Shown: piece after piece, positions 23,674 to 32,731 of the stretch | Layout of the letters: each line of letters starts with the position of its first letter | How positions within the stretch are numbered: the first letter of the stretch is position 1 | NCBI GenBank assembly: GCA_002369075.1 | Contig: DFEG01000012.1 | Coordinates: 27,377 to 91,376 of the forward strand | Direction: 5' to 3' | Length of the DNA stretch: 64,000 bases | Source of the DNA: Bacteroidales bacterium UBA3808 | GTDB lineage: Bacteria > Bacteroidota > Bacteroidia > Bacteroidales > Paludibacteraceae | Position numbers and translations under genes: made by a program | Notes under the pieces: generated by a model | Seen by the model: the letters and a program-made list of their open reading frames with translations, nothing else | Told to the model about the DNA's origin: nothing | Database searches by the model: none

Positions 23674-24266
23674 AACGGATTGTCACCATATTACTGTTGG
23701 GCGTTCTGGCACTACCGATGATGGCGCAACAGGACAGCACGAGCACCTGGTTCCAGAAACCGGATGCCGGCAAGGCAGTGTGGTTAGGCGTCATCTTCCC
23801 GGGAGCCGGGCAGATATACAACAAATCGTATTGGAAACTGCCGATTGTATATGGTGCTTTCATGGGCTGTGGGTACGCCGTGAGCATGATGCAGAACCGC
23901 TACAGCGGCTACAAAACGGCTTATCTGGATCTGTATAAAGATGTGCAAGCCGGAACGGTAGGAACCGATGCGAGCAAGAGTTATATCGCCGTCATGCCGG
24001 ATGGATATGATATGGACCGTGTGGGTGGAGCAAGCACCTGGATGAATACGCTGCAAAGCCGGCAGAACACCTACCGGCGCTATCGAGACTACTCGATTTT
24101 AGCTACCGTGGTGGTATATGCGCTGAGTCTGATAGACGCCTACGTGGACGCACAGCTCTTTGATTTCGACATCTCGCCGGACTTGACGCTTAACGTAGAG
24201 CCGCAGATATATTATGATTTACAGCACCAACAGAGTGCGGAATTAAAATTAGCCATTCAATTTTGA
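23670..24266 (+). CDS. DUF5683-family membrane protein
   Basis: 198 residues. Signal peptide or first membrane helix (1-19, ending 'MMAQQ'), then the family core 'KAVWLGVIFPGAGQIYNKSYW' and 'LPIVYGAFMGCGYAVSMM', and a further hydrophobic stretch near 150-165 ('ILATVVVYALSLIDAYVDAQLF'). DUF5683 proteins sit between parB and the lytic transglycosylase in many Bacteroidota, as here; their function is unknown. TTG start overlapping the parB stop as TTGA. Confidence 0.85.
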   Translation: MKRIVTILLLGVLALPMMAQQDSTSTWFQKPDAGKAVWLGVIFPGAGQIYNKSYWKLPIVYGAFMGCGYAVSMMQNRYSGYKTAYLDLYKDVQAGTVGTDASKSYIAVMPDGYDMDRVGGASTWMNTLQSRQNTYRRYRDYSILATVVVYALSLIDAYVDAQLFDFDISPDLTLNVEPQIYYDLQHQQSAELKLAIQF

Positions 24267-25615
24267 GAAAGATTCTTAGTATTATATTCATTGTGTGCGT
24301 CTCGTTATGTATCCGGGCGCAAGTGGCAGCGGAGAGGCAAGACAGCCTGCAGGCTGACAGCATGAGCGTAGAGTCGTTGGAGTTAGTGCCGCTGACCGTT
24401 GCCGACAGTCTGGCGGCGGAAGACATCAGCGCCGAGGAGGCTCCCGTAACACCGTTCTATAAGTTATGGAACGACAGCAGTCTGACGGATATAGAGATGC
24501 GGACACTGGATTGGAGCCTGCAGTGGTTGGATACTACCGACTGTGTTGCCGTGCATGACACCACCACTCTGCCCGATTCGGTTTACATGGCACGGTTGCA
24601 GGCTCTGCCATGTGTGATTGAGTTGCCGTACAATGAGCGCGTACGCGCGTTCATATTAAGATATGTCAAACGCAACCCCAAGCAGGTAGCGCGCATGATG
24701 AGGATGAGCGAATATTATTTCCCGATCTTCGAGGAAGCGCTGGATCGGTACAAACTGCCTCACGAACTGAAATACGTGCCTATCATCGAATCCGCACTCA
24801 ATCCGGTTGCCCGTTCGTATGTCGGAGCCGCAGGGTTATGGCAGTTCATGCCGGCTACCGGCAAGCTCTTCGGACTGGAGATCAACTCGCTGGTAGATGA
24901 GCGCATGGATCCGATCAAGTCCACCGAAGCGGCATGCCGGTTCCTGAGCAGCGTATATGGTGTTTACCGGGATTGGAACTTGGTCATCGCTGCCTACAAC
25001 TGCGGAAGCGGCAATGTGAACAAAGCGATCCGGAGAGCCGGAGGCAAGCGCGATTTCTGGTCCATATACCCGTATTTACCGCGGGAGACAAGAAACTATG
25101 TACCGATCTTCATTGCCGCCAATTATGCGATGAACTATGGTCAAGAACATGGCATATGCAAGGCTCCGATGGAGAAAATCATGATTACGGACACTATCCA
25201 GACCACCCGGCGGCTCCATTTACAACAGGTTAGTGAGAGTTTGGGTATCACGATGGACGAATTGCGGCGGTTGAACCCGCAATACTCACGGGATATATTG
25301 CCGGGCGGGAAAAACTACGCGCTATGTTTGCCTGCCGACAAAATAGGATTGTTCATCGATCAGGAGGATAGTATCCGGGCATACAAGGCGGACAGCCTCA
25401 TTAATAACCGGCGGGCAGAAATCGATTTAGCGAAAGTAACGTCCGTCAGCGGTGCTTACAGAGTTAACGGAGTAACGTATTACAGGATCAAGAGAGGCGA
25501 CACTTTAGGCGGTATTGCCAAGAAATTCCACTGTTCCGTGAAGCAGCTCAAACAGTGGAACGGGCTGAAGAGCGATGCTATCCGCGAAGGCAAGAAACTA
25601 AAGATTTGCAAATAA
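24263..25615 (+). CDS. MltD-like membrane-bound lytic murein transglycosylase (SLT + LysM)
   Basis: 450 residues. Signal peptide (1-19), a non-conserved acidic region (~20-115), an SLT domain (~150-300) with catalytic Glu in 'KYVPIIESALNPVARSYVGA' and 'GLWQFMPATGKLFGL', 'AAYNCGSGNVNKAI', and two LysM-type segments ('RLHLQQVSESLGITMDELRR' and a C-terminal one 'YRIKRGDTLGGIAKKFH'). It cleaves peptidoglycan to 1,6-anhydro products in the periplasm. TTG start overlapping the preceding stop. Confidence 0.92.
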   Translation: MRKILSIIFIVCVSLCIRAQVAAERQDSLQADSMSVESLELVPLTVADSLAAEDISAEEAPVTPFYKLWNDSSLTDIEMRTLDWSLQWLDTTDCVAVHDTTTLPDSVYMARLQALPCVIELPYNERVRAFILRYVKRNPKQVARMMRMSEYYFPIFEEALDRYKLPHELKYVPIIESALNPVARSYVGAAGLWQFMPATGKLFGLEINSLVDERMDPIKSTEAACRFLSSVYGVYRDWNLVIAAYNCGSGNVNKAIRRAGGKRDFWSIYPYLPRETRNYVPIFIAANYAMNYGQEHGICKAPMEKIMITDTIQTTRRLHLQQVSESLGITMDELRRLNPQYSRDILPGGKNYALCLPADKIGLFIDQEDSIRAYKADSLINNRRAEIDLAKVTSVSGAYRVNGVTYYRIKRGDTLGGIAKKFHCSVKQLKQWNGLKSDAIREGKKLKICK

Positions 25616-25622
25616 TTGACAG

Positions 25623-25955
25623 TTGGAAGAGGTTAGAAAGCAATATTACTCCCTCCGCGAGACGGAGAAAGAGACGGGTGTCCCCGCCTCTACGCTGCGG
25701 TATTGGGAGCAACAGTTTGAGGTTCTCAATCCACGCAAGGACGGACACGGGAACCGTTACTACACCCGCGAGGATCAGGAGGTCGTCAAACGAATCAAAT
25801 ATATCCGCGACGAACTGAAGATTACGCGGCTGGAGGCTATCCGCCGGGAGTTACATTCCAACAGCAAGCACTCCGACGAGCGCCAGGCTGCCTTGGAAAT
25901 TCTCTTACGCGTCAAAGACGAATTATGTGAAATACGCAAAATGATTAAGCAATGA
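25623..25955 (+). CDS. MerR-family transcriptional regulator
   Basis: 110 residues starting at TTG. MerR winged helix 'YYSLRETEKETGVPASTLRYWEQQF' and wing 'GNRYYTREDQEVVKRIKYI', then a short coiled coil and no effector domain. This short type is widespread in Bacteroidota; its targets are unknown. The stop overlaps the YfhO start by 4 nt. Confidence 0.88.
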   Translation: MEEVRKQYYSLRETEKETGVPASTLRYWEQQFEVLNPRKDGHGNRYYTREDQEVVKRIKYIRDELKITRLEAIRRELHSNSKHSDERQAALEILLRVKDELCEIRKMIKQ

Positions 25956-28414
25956 AGATAGATTGGAAAAGAATGGCGCCTTATGTAGTGGCGTTAGTAG
26001 TATTCATAGGGTTTGCTATGGCCTATTGTTCTCCTGTTTTAGAGGGGAAAGTATTATATGCGGGCGATACGATGAACTGGTTAGGAGCCGCCAATGAGGC
26101 TTTGGAATACAAACAAAGCATGGGCGAAACAACATGGTGGACCAACTCCATGTTCGGTGGTATGCCGACATACCAGATTACGGGAAGAATGCCTTCGGGA
26201 GAGATTAAAAACAAGGTGGCACAAGTTTTCCGCTTGGGATTTTACGGTGAAAAGGAAGCGATAGGTTTATTATTCGCCTATTTCTGCGGTTTCTTTTTGA
26301 TGTTGCTTTGTTTCGGCGTTAATCCTTGGCTAAGCATCATTGGCGGTTTTGCCATAGGACTGAGCAGTTATTTCCTGCTCATCATACCTGCCGGACACTT
26401 GACTAAAGCGACCGCCATCGGGTTCCTTGCACCGATGATAGGAGGGTTCTATGCCATTATGCGGCGCAAGTACTGGTTGGGCGCTCCGTTAATGTTATTA
26501 TACGGTTTCTTGGGTATCACCTCCCACCCGCAAATGAGTTATTACATCGCAATGCTTATCGGCGTCATGGCGTGCGCGGAAATATACATTCTCATCCGCG
26601 ACAAGCAATGGAAAGAGTCCGCGGTATCCATTGGCGTATTGGTAGTATGTCTGGGGATGATCTTAGGGACACGGTGGAGTTGGATGGAGATGAACCAATC
26701 CTACCTGAAGGAGACCATGCGCGGCGGACACAGTGAGTTAACCAAAGAACCAAGTGACCAATCACCAAGTAGCAAAGATGCAGGTTTGGATATCAAATAT
26801 GCCACGGACTGGAGTTACGGCAAAGGCGAAACGATGACCCTTCTCATTCCAAACTGGGAAGGTGGTGCGAGCGGATACAACTTGGGCAAAGACAGCCAAC
26901 TGAGCCAAACCATGCGCAAACAGGGCGTGCCCAAACGCGATGCAGAGCAGTTCTGCTCCCATGCGCCGACTTATCATGGCGAAAAAGCGTTCACCAGCGG
27001 AGCTGTGTATGTCGGGGCGATTGTCTGTTTCCTGTTCTTATTAGGCCTGCTGATTGTTCCCGGCCCCTATAAATGGGCATTGCTGTTCGCCACACTGATG
27101 TCCGTTTTCTTGGCATGGGGAAAAAATATGATGTGGTTGACGGAGTTGTTCTTCCATTATTTCCCAATGTACAACAAGTTCCGCGCTGTGGAATCCATTT
27201 TAGTGGTGGCGGAGATTACGATGCCCCTGTTGGGCTTCTTGGGATTACAGAAGATTGTCAACGGAGAAGTGGAATGGAAGAAGTTACGCACCGGACTCTT
27301 TATCGCTGGAGGTGTAACCGCTGGTCTTTGCCTTTTTGCAGTACTCTTTGCCGGATCATTCAACATGACGAGCACTTATGACGCTCAATGGAAAGGACAA
27401 GTACCGGAGTGGTTGTACAGCGCTGTTCTGGATCAGCGCGTAGCAATGCTCAAGAGCGATGCTTGGCGCAGTCTGTTGTTTGTAGCCTTAGGCTTTGCAT
27501 TGACTTATTGGTATGCGTGGAAAAATCAAATCACCAATCACCAAGCACCAAGCACCAGTCACATATTATACGCAGGCCTTGCCGCGTTAATATTGGCGGA
27601 TATGGTCCCTGTCAACAAACGCTTCTTCAATAATGACAATTTCGTCAAGCCCAAAGAGGGAGACGCCTATTTTAGAATGCAGCCGTGGGAAGAGCAGATA
27701 TTGCAGGACAAGAGTCTGGATTACCGCGTGTTCAATCTGAACACCAATACCTTCAATGATGCACGCACGAGTTACCGTCTCAAATCTATCGGTGGATACT
27801 CGGCGGTCAAACTGCGCAGGTACCAGGATCTGATTGATCAGCATATCAGCAAGATGAACTGGAATGTGCTGAACATGCTCAATACCAAGTATATAGTCAC
27901 GCAGCGGGGTGTGGTACAGAATCCCGATGCGATGGGTAATGCGTGGTTTGTAGAGAACGTGCAGTTTGTACCTACCCCGGATGACGAAAGTGCTGCGCTG
28001 AACACGCTTGATCTCCATAAGACAGCCGTAGCGGACGAGAAATTCCGCGAGGTTCTGACATGCGCCGGGATGCCTAACGAGGGCGATGAGATTACCATGG
28101 TATCCTATGCGCCCAACAAATTGGAATATACGGTTCATACGGGCTCTGACCGCATAGCTGTCTTCTCCGAGATCTATTATCCCGAAGGCTGGCATCTGTA
28201 TATTGACGGCCAAGAGAAAGAAATAGGACGCGTTGATTATATCCTGCGTGCAGCAGTTATACCGGCCGGTGAGCACCAGATACGCATGGAGTTTGTTCCT
28301 ACCTCTCTTGCGTGGGACAGATGGAGTTACGCTTGTGCCGTTCTGTCGCTGATTATCGCATTGGGCGGTATCACCTATCCGCTTTGGAAAAGCCTGCTTA
28401 AACGGCAGAAATAA
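25952..28414 (+). CDS. YfhO-family integral membrane protein
   Basis: 820 residues with about 12 transmembrane segments in the first two thirds and a soluble C-terminal part (~560-780) before a last helix; fits YfhO, proposed to act in lipid-linked glycan modification as a GT-C-fold protein. Early loop 'SPVLEGKVLYAGDTMNWLGA' is family-typical. Two heptad arrays lie in hydrophilic loops: 26737-26778 ('LTKEPSDQSPSSKDA') and 27524-27562 ('NQITNHQAPSTSH'). The last 17 bp overlap the convergent glycosyltransferase gene. Confidence 0.85.
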   Translation: MKIDWKRMAPYVVALVVFIGFAMAYCSPVLEGKVLYAGDTMNWLGAANEALEYKQSMGETTWWTNSMFGGMPTYQITGRMPSGEIKNKVAQVFRLGFYGEKEAIGLLFAYFCGFFLMLLCFGVNPWLSIIGGFAIGLSSYFLLIIPAGHLTKATAIGFLAPMIGGFYAIMRRKYWLGAPLMLLYGFLGITSHPQMSYYIAMLIGVMACAEIYILIRDKQWKESAVSIGVLVVCLGMILGTRWSWMEMNQSYLKETMRGGHSELTKEPSDQSPSSKDAGLDIKYATDWSYGKGETMTLLIPNWEGGASGYNLGKDSQLSQTMRKQGVPKRDAEQFCSHAPTYHGEKAFTSGAVYVGAIVCFLFLLGLLIVPGPYKWALLFATLMSVFLAWGKNMMWLTELFFHYFPMYNKFRAVESILVVAEITMPLLGFLGLQKIVNGEVEWKKLRTGLFIAGGVTAGLCLFAVLFAGSFNMTSTYDAQWKGQVPEWLYSAVLDQRVAMLKSDAWRSLLFVALGFALTYWYAWKNQITNHQAPSTSHILYAGLAALILADMVPVNKRFFNNDNFVKPKEGDAYFRMQPWEEQILQDKSLDYRVFNLNTNTFNDARTSYRLKSIGGYSAVKLRRYQDLIDQHISKMNWNVLNMLNTKYIVTQRGVVQNPDAMGNAWFVENVQFVPTPDDESAALNTLDLHKTAVADEKFREVLTCAGMPNEGDEITMVSYAPNKLEYTVHTGSDRIAVFSEIYYPEGWHLYIDGQEKEIGRVDYILRAAVIPAGEHQIRMEFVPTSLAWDRWSYACAVLSLIIALGGITYPLWKSLLKRQK
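26737..26778 (+). repeat. Heptad array inside yfhO (first)
   Basis: GTTAACC, AAAGAAC, CAAGTGA, CCAATCA, CCAAGTA, GCAAAGA: degenerate period 7, in frame. Confidence 0.6.
27524..27562 (+). repeat. Heptad array inside yfhO (second)
   Basis: AATCAAA, TCACCAA, TCACCAA, GCACCAA, GCACCAG: clear period 7, in frame, between two membrane helices. Confidence 0.8.
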
Positions 28415-29312
28415 ATCCGAGCAGGCCTCTGGACACATTTGCACGGAATTGAACCAGTTTCCATCCTTTCACGGGGTGGAAATTGATTGTATATAGGCAT
28501 AGCAAAACGATTGTACCGCCCCATTTGACACACTCCGAAAAGAGGCGTTTCGCATATTTCGAGCGCGAGATAGCCAAGGTTCGCTGGCGCTCGCTGATAC
28601 CTATCTGTAGAGTCAGACGGTCGAAATAGTTTTTTTTCAATTTGGCTTGCGGGATTATATGGTGCAGAATAGGAGTCGGCAGATAAAGAATCTGCATGTT
28701 AAGAGCGTGCATCTTGTCAAAGATATCTTTTTCCTCCGATCCCATGAGGTTACCGCCTTTGCGCCCGAGTGCTGTATTAAAGAGCCCTACTTGGTCAAAT
28801 ACGGACTTGCGATATGCGGCATTGCCACCTCCCGGATAACGGCCATGCGGATACTCACGTACCTCTTTCCCGTAATTCATCCATGCCGTCAGAAGGGCTT
28901 TCGTATAGGGCGTCATCCAGTCCGGCTCCGCAGTCTCGTAAAGCGGCTCTATCGGTCCGCCGCACGCCATCGTCTCAGGATGAGCGGCAAACCACTCCGC
29001 ATAGGTTCGCAGATACCATGTATCTACCAGCGCATCGTCATCTATATAAACAATAATATCTCCTTGCGCCTCTTTAATTCCGCGGTTCTTGGCAGCAGAA
29101 AGACCTTGCTCGGGTTCTGTTGTATAGCGGAATTGCACATCCGTATGAGCCGCAGCGAACATCTCGCATACCTCACGCGTGTTATCCGTGCAGTTATTAT
29201 CTACCAAGAGAATTTCATATTCATTCTTTGGCAAATCATTCGCAGCAATACTCTCCAACAAAGGGCGTATATACTTCGCCCGGTTATATGTACAAATGAT
29301 AGCTGTTAGCAT
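28398..29312 (-). CDS. Glycosyltransferase family 2
   Basis: 304 residues. GT-A fold: 'AIICTYNRAKYIRPLLES', 'EILLVDNNCTDNT', the metal-binding 'DIIVYIDDDALVD' and 'GGGNAAYRKSVFDQVGLF'. The C-terminal part has a hydrophobic helix ('TIVLLCLYTINF', ~270). Probably adds a sugar to a surface glycan. It is the last gene of the minus-strand envelope region and meets yfhO tail to tail. Confidence 0.88.
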   Translation of the reverse strand: MLTAIICTYNRAKYIRPLLESIAANDLPKNEYEILLVDNNCTDNTREVCEMFAAAHTDVQFRYTTEPEQGLSAAKNRGIKEAQGDIIVYIDDDALVDTWYLRTYAEWFAAHPETMACGGPIEPLYETAEPDWMTPYTKALLTAWMNYGKEVREYPHGRYPGGGNAAYRKSVFDQVGLFNTALGRKGGNLMGSEEKDIFDKMHALNMQILYLPTPILHHIIPQAKLKKNYFDRLTLQIGISERQRTLAISRSKYAKRLFSECVKWGGTIVLLCLYTINFHPVKGWKLVQFRANVSRGLLGFISAV

Positions 29313-29420
29313 ATATTCTCTGATTGGATAATTTCTCTTATTTCATTTATAATCTGTTTGCCTCGACGGGCATTTATGCGGATGGATTCTTCACATAGAC
29401 CTTATTTATGTCCGTTATTC

Positions 29421-29738
29421 TCATTCCTTGTTTTTGCGCCCGCGTACACGGTTCTTGTTCTGCTTGATCAATTCTAACTCTTCCATCGTCTTGTAAAGCG
29501 GTTCTTGCATAAAGGTTTTCAACGGCTCTACATAACCCAGAGCAAGAGCCAAATCAATATATTGCCGCAGGGAAATAGCATATTGCTGTTCAAACCGGGC
29601 GATAGTGGGAGCCGGTACACCCGACATCTCCGCTAAAGTTTGCCTTGACAATCCCTTCTCCAAACGTCGTGCCCGCAACCGCTCTGCCAATTGTTGCATC
29701 AACTCTGCCGATGATATTTCATTAAAGGAATAATTCAT
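29421..29738 (-). CDS. XRE-family helix-turn-helix protein (HipB-like)
   Basis: 105 residues. HTH at ~20-70: 'ERLRARRLEKGLSRQTLAEM' then 'SGVPAPTIARFEQ', with a basic tail 'KNRVRGRKNKE'. The pattern resembles HipB-type antitoxins of Bacteroidales, normally followed by hipA. Here no kinase toxin follows: the next gene is a glycosyltransferase 108 bp away. It may be an orphan antitoxin or a plain regulator. A clear promoter lies at 29815-29847. Confidence 0.8.
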   Translation of the reverse strand: MNYSFNEISSAELMQQLAERLRARRLEKGLSRQTLAEMSGVPAPTIARFEQQYAISLRQYIDLALALGYVEPLKTFMQEPLYKTMEELELIKQNKNRVRGRKNKE

Positions 29739-29814
29739 TTATAACAAACAGAATAATATGCGTTATTAAAAGAATAATTGATTTACTTATACTATATTAT
29801 TCAATAAATTCACT

Positions 29815-29847
29815 GCAAAGATACTGTTTTTTTCTGATATATGCAAA
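29815..29847 (-). promoter_or_regulatory. Promoter of the XRE-family gene
   Basis: Minus-strand TTTG (29844-29847), 20-nt spacer, TATCTTTGC (29815-29823). Confidence 0.7.
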
Positions 29848-29912
29848 TATTTCTATTACAAACTATGAATTTAATTAATTTCCTGCTCGGTTATATGTAC
29901 ATATGCTTGCAG

Positions 29913-30755
29913 TTAACATTTGGTCAGATACTTATCTAATAACTGCTTGACAATATGTTCTTTTCCATCTGCAACTCGCTTCCAACAAGAGCCATTGATC
30001 GTGTGAAGCCACGCATGGTGATCGATGTATTGTACCATATCGCCGTGGTAGTCATCGCCCTCCCGTATAGCCACCTGCTCCACTATCGGGAATAGTAACT
30101 CATTGCGTTCTAATGTTCGGTAATAGTTGTGCCAGATAGAACCACCTGTGTCCATATATATGGCATCATCCGATTGTGTGGGCATGAAATCTAAAGAAGC
30201 GGGAGATATGCTTTCTGTTCGAAAAAAAGCCATCCCCGGCCATATATACCATGCGGCTCCACGCTCTCGCAATACGCCATATACGTTCTGGGTCACCAGA
30301 TGATGAACTATACTATACTGCGCGATAGGGAAAAGGTCATGATCTATAAAAGCCGTTATGGCTGGTTGACGTTTTGAAAGCACCCTCCTGCAAAGATAAT
30401 TCAATACCGCCGCGTGCGAATAACTCGTGCCTATGTAATTAAGATAATCTTTCGGCATGGAAATATAACTGATCTCATGCTCACGACAGAACTGCTCTAT
30501 GGCAGCACGCACCGATGGCTCGGTGGAGTTATCCGCAACGATATAGGAGTAGTTGTCCTGAATATTTTTCCGAATCAGTTCATATTGATAGCGGATAATA
30601 TCTGCATTATTGAAGGCCACCACAACAATATCCACATGATTTTTCTCTCGAATGGGTTCAAGAGACATATTAATTAATTTACGTGGCCGCTTCAACAAGG
30701 TCATCCGCTCCAAAAGGCGCACTATTGTTCTAAATATCTTTCTTTTTAGTGTCAT
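29913..30755 (-). CDS. GT-A-fold glycosyltransferase (family 2-like)
   Basis: 280 residues. A basic amphipathic N-terminus (1-30) precedes 'HVDIVVVAFNNADIIRYQYE' (nucleotide site), 'YSYIVADNSTEPSVRAAIEQ' and the D-x-D-like 'TAFIDHDLFPI' (~137-147). Base composition is A+T-rich, as in many O-antigen/capsule genes. Downstream of the glycerophosphotransferase remnant and LicD gene; likely part of the same surface-glycan set. Acceptor unknown. Confidence 0.75.
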   Translation of the reverse strand: MTLKRKIFRTIVRLLERMTLLKRPRKLINMSLEPIREKNHVDIVVVAFNNADIIRYQYELIRKNIQDNYSYIVADNSTEPSVRAAIEQFCREHEISYISMPKDYLNYIGTSYSHAAVLNYLCRRVLSKRQPAITAFIDHDLFPIAQYSIVHHLVTQNVYGVLRERGAAWYIWPGMAFFRTESISPASLDFMPTQSDDAIYMDTGGSIWHNYYRTLERNELLFPIVEQVAIREGDDYHGDMVQYIDHHAWLHTINGSCWKRVADGKEHIVKQLLDKYLTKC

Positions 30756-30784
30756 TTAGGCTACTTATAAATTTCAGTATTTCT

Positions 30785-30982
30785 TCACTTGCGTTCTTTT
30801 GTATCGTCTTTCCCCAGAACTTCCGGAGAAGGGCTTGTTTGTCTTCTTGCGGGGGAGACATAATTGCCGGAATCCAATACTTGAAGAAGTTGCTCAAAAG
30901 AGGTTACTTTCTTTCCTGCTACATTTTCGTCAAAAGGATAGTAGAAGTCCCTTTCACGCACATATATCCCGTGCATCAGCAT
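30785..30982 (-). pseudogene. Remnant of a CDP-glycerol glycerophosphotransferase-like gene
   Basis: Only about 65 codons are open. The peptide 'DFYYPFDENVAGKKVTSFEQ' with 'LLQVLDSG' resembles the extreme C-terminus of TagF-type CDP-glycerol glycerophosphotransferases, which end in a Tyr-rich stretch, a P/A-G-x-x-V turn and a final helix. The frame is blocked by a stop just upstream, and bases 30983-31055 carry no continuation in the same frame. I read it as a decayed 3' end. A small independent gene cannot be excluded. Confidence 0.4.
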
Positions 30983-31055
30983 CCATGAAGAGGGTATGTT
31001 TCAGTTTCTTTAACGCTCAGGATATTCCTATTTGACGGAGACGTTTCAGCATAAA

Positions 31056-31745
31056 TTAATATAACTTTCTAAATGATCGTTCTTTAGAGTGTACTATTCG
31101 CGTTTTGTAACCATTAGCGGTCCAATTCTTAATTGGAGTCATATATGAATCTGAATAAATGGCACGCAACCATCCATCAGTATCTACTGGCATATAAACT
31201 TTGAGTCCGAGAAATTCTCGACGTTCAAAATCACAAATAGGTACATAACTTCTATCACACGGAAAACCATCTGTTACGTTCGCATCCTTCCAATCTTTTG
31301 TTTCATGCTTGCGCTGGATTACAGAGTATAAATCATTCCCTTCTTTAATATAAATAAATATATCCAAGTGCAGTTTACGATACTCATAAGTTTCTTCCAC
31401 CACTTGACCTGTAGATCCTATATAATTCTGACGAAGCAAATGGAAACCTGCGTTTCCCATTCGCTCATGCAAATCTGCAGGCAACTCATCTTCCAGCACA
31501 CCTAAATCAATATCTGGATCATAAGAAATAAAACCGTGTTCACGATAGGCGCCCAATAGACATCCATAGGTCAAAAAAGCGTGTACACCCATTTGCGTAA
31601 AGACATCATCTGCTGCCCTCAGCATCATCAAGCCGTCTTTGCGCATTCGCCGAGCCTGAACTTCAAACTTCACTTTATTGATTAACTCTACAACGGGTTT
31701 ATAGAGTCCAAAACGCACTAATATCTTAACTATTAAGTCTCTCAT
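31056..31745 (-). CDS. LicD-family phosphotransferase
   Basis: 229 residues with the LicD nucleotidyltransferase-fold signature 'FLTYGCLLGAYREHGFISYD' then 'PDIDLGV' (~56-82). LicD proteins transfer phosphocholine or a similar phospho-alcohol from a CDP donor to surface glycans. The start overlaps the stop of the dehydrogenase gene by 4 nt, and that gene is coupled to a LicC-like cytidylyltransferase fusion, so donor synthesis and transfer are encoded side by side. The transferred group is not known. Confidence 0.85.
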   Translation of the reverse strand: MRDLIVKILVRFGLYKPVVELINKVKFEVQARRMRKDGLMMLRAADDVFTQMGVHAFLTYGCLLGAYREHGFISYDPDIDLGVLEDELPADLHERMGNAGFHLLRQNYIGSTGQVVEETYEYRKLHLDIFIYIKEGNDLYSVIQRKHETKDWKDANVTDGFPCDRSYVPICDFERREFLGLKVYMPVDTDGWLRAIYSDSYMTPIKNWTANGYKTRIVHSKERSFRKLY

Positions 31746-32731
31746 TGGTTAATATGTCCCATCCCCCACTCTAACACCATGTCTATCGCAGGAGTTGATA
31801 ATTTATTGATATGTGCTAAATCCTTAATTAACTGCAGTCCGTACGGAAAATCTTCAGTAAAATATCTACTGGTAAAGTCCGGAACCCAGCCTTCTTCATC
31901 ATGCTTCATAGGAGCAAGTATTCCTTTGAAAGCGGCAATGGAAGTTAATTTTTGTGTTAATTCTTTCGGATTACTGCTTTCATAATATGTGAGTACATTG
32001 GGAATATGGGCATTATAGCATTGGCATAATTGCTGAAACTCATCATCCATTGCCACATATAATTCAGAAGAAGCGTCGTCCCACTGCTCATAAAACAATA
32101 TAGGCTGAGGGCTATGCTCTGTTTCGCGATCATGCCAAAGACTATATAAACGGGATGTATGCAGTAAAGGGTTGCTATTAGATAGTATCGCTTCCCATTT
32201 ATTATTTAGTTTATGAACAGGTGTTCCTAACCAAGTTGACCACAACTCTATAAAGGAATCTTCTATATTTTCTATTGCCATAAAGAGTTCTTTTTTATAG
32301 CCTAACAAATCTGCCGTTCTTCCATATTCGCGAACCCTCGCTATAAAAGGTACTCTTTGAAATCCAAATAGTATCGCATTTGCACCTAATATTTCACCTG
32401 CATTTTGGAAGAATCCTGTACTGGACACAACACTTCCAACAGGCTTACCTTGCGCATACGGACGGATTTTCAGAAGCGTTTCTCTAATCAGATATCCGGG
32501 TAGGCAAAGCAATATAATATCACTCTCTGGGATGACATCGGAAGCCTTGCTGCTTATCTTGCTTATTTCTGCAATATAATTTTTCCCATTGGAATCTATA
32601 GCAGACACAGAACCAGCCCAAGCCTTAGGATGACCTGTTAAAATATTTATCTTTACTTCGTCGTGACTGCCTAAAACAGCAGCCATTACGTGCCCTAAAG
32701 ATCCTCCGCCACAGATACAAATAGTTTTCAT
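31742..32731 (-). CDS. Octopine/nopaline dehydrogenase-family NAD(P)-dependent enzyme
   Basis: 329 residues. N-terminal Rossmann fold 'TICICGGGSLGHVMAAVLGS' (GGGxxG) and 'SDIILLCLPGYLIRETLLKI'; helical C-terminal domain with 'LLHTSRLYSLW' and a conserved His (~190) as in opine dehydrogenases. The family makes opines or reduces keto groups with an amine. Here it is coupled by 4-nt overlaps to both the LicC-aminotransferase fusion and LicD, suggesting it helps to make an unusual amino-alcohol or opine head group. This is inference. Confidence 0.8.
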   Translation of the reverse strand: MKTICICGGGSLGHVMAAVLGSHDEVKINILTGHPKAWAGSVSAIDSNGKNYIAEISKISSKASDVIPESDIILLCLPGYLIRETLLKIRPYAQGKPVGSVVSSTGFFQNAGEILGANAILFGFQRVPFIARVREYGRTADLLGYKKELFMAIENIEDSFIELWSTWLGTPVHKLNNKWEAILSNSNPLLHTSRLYSLWHDRETEHSPQPILFYEQWDDASSELYVAMDDEFQQLCQCYNAHIPNVLTYYESSNPKELTQKLTSIAAFKGILAPMKHDEEGWVPDFTSRYFTEDFPYGLQLIKDLAHINKLSTPAIDMVLEWGMGHINQ

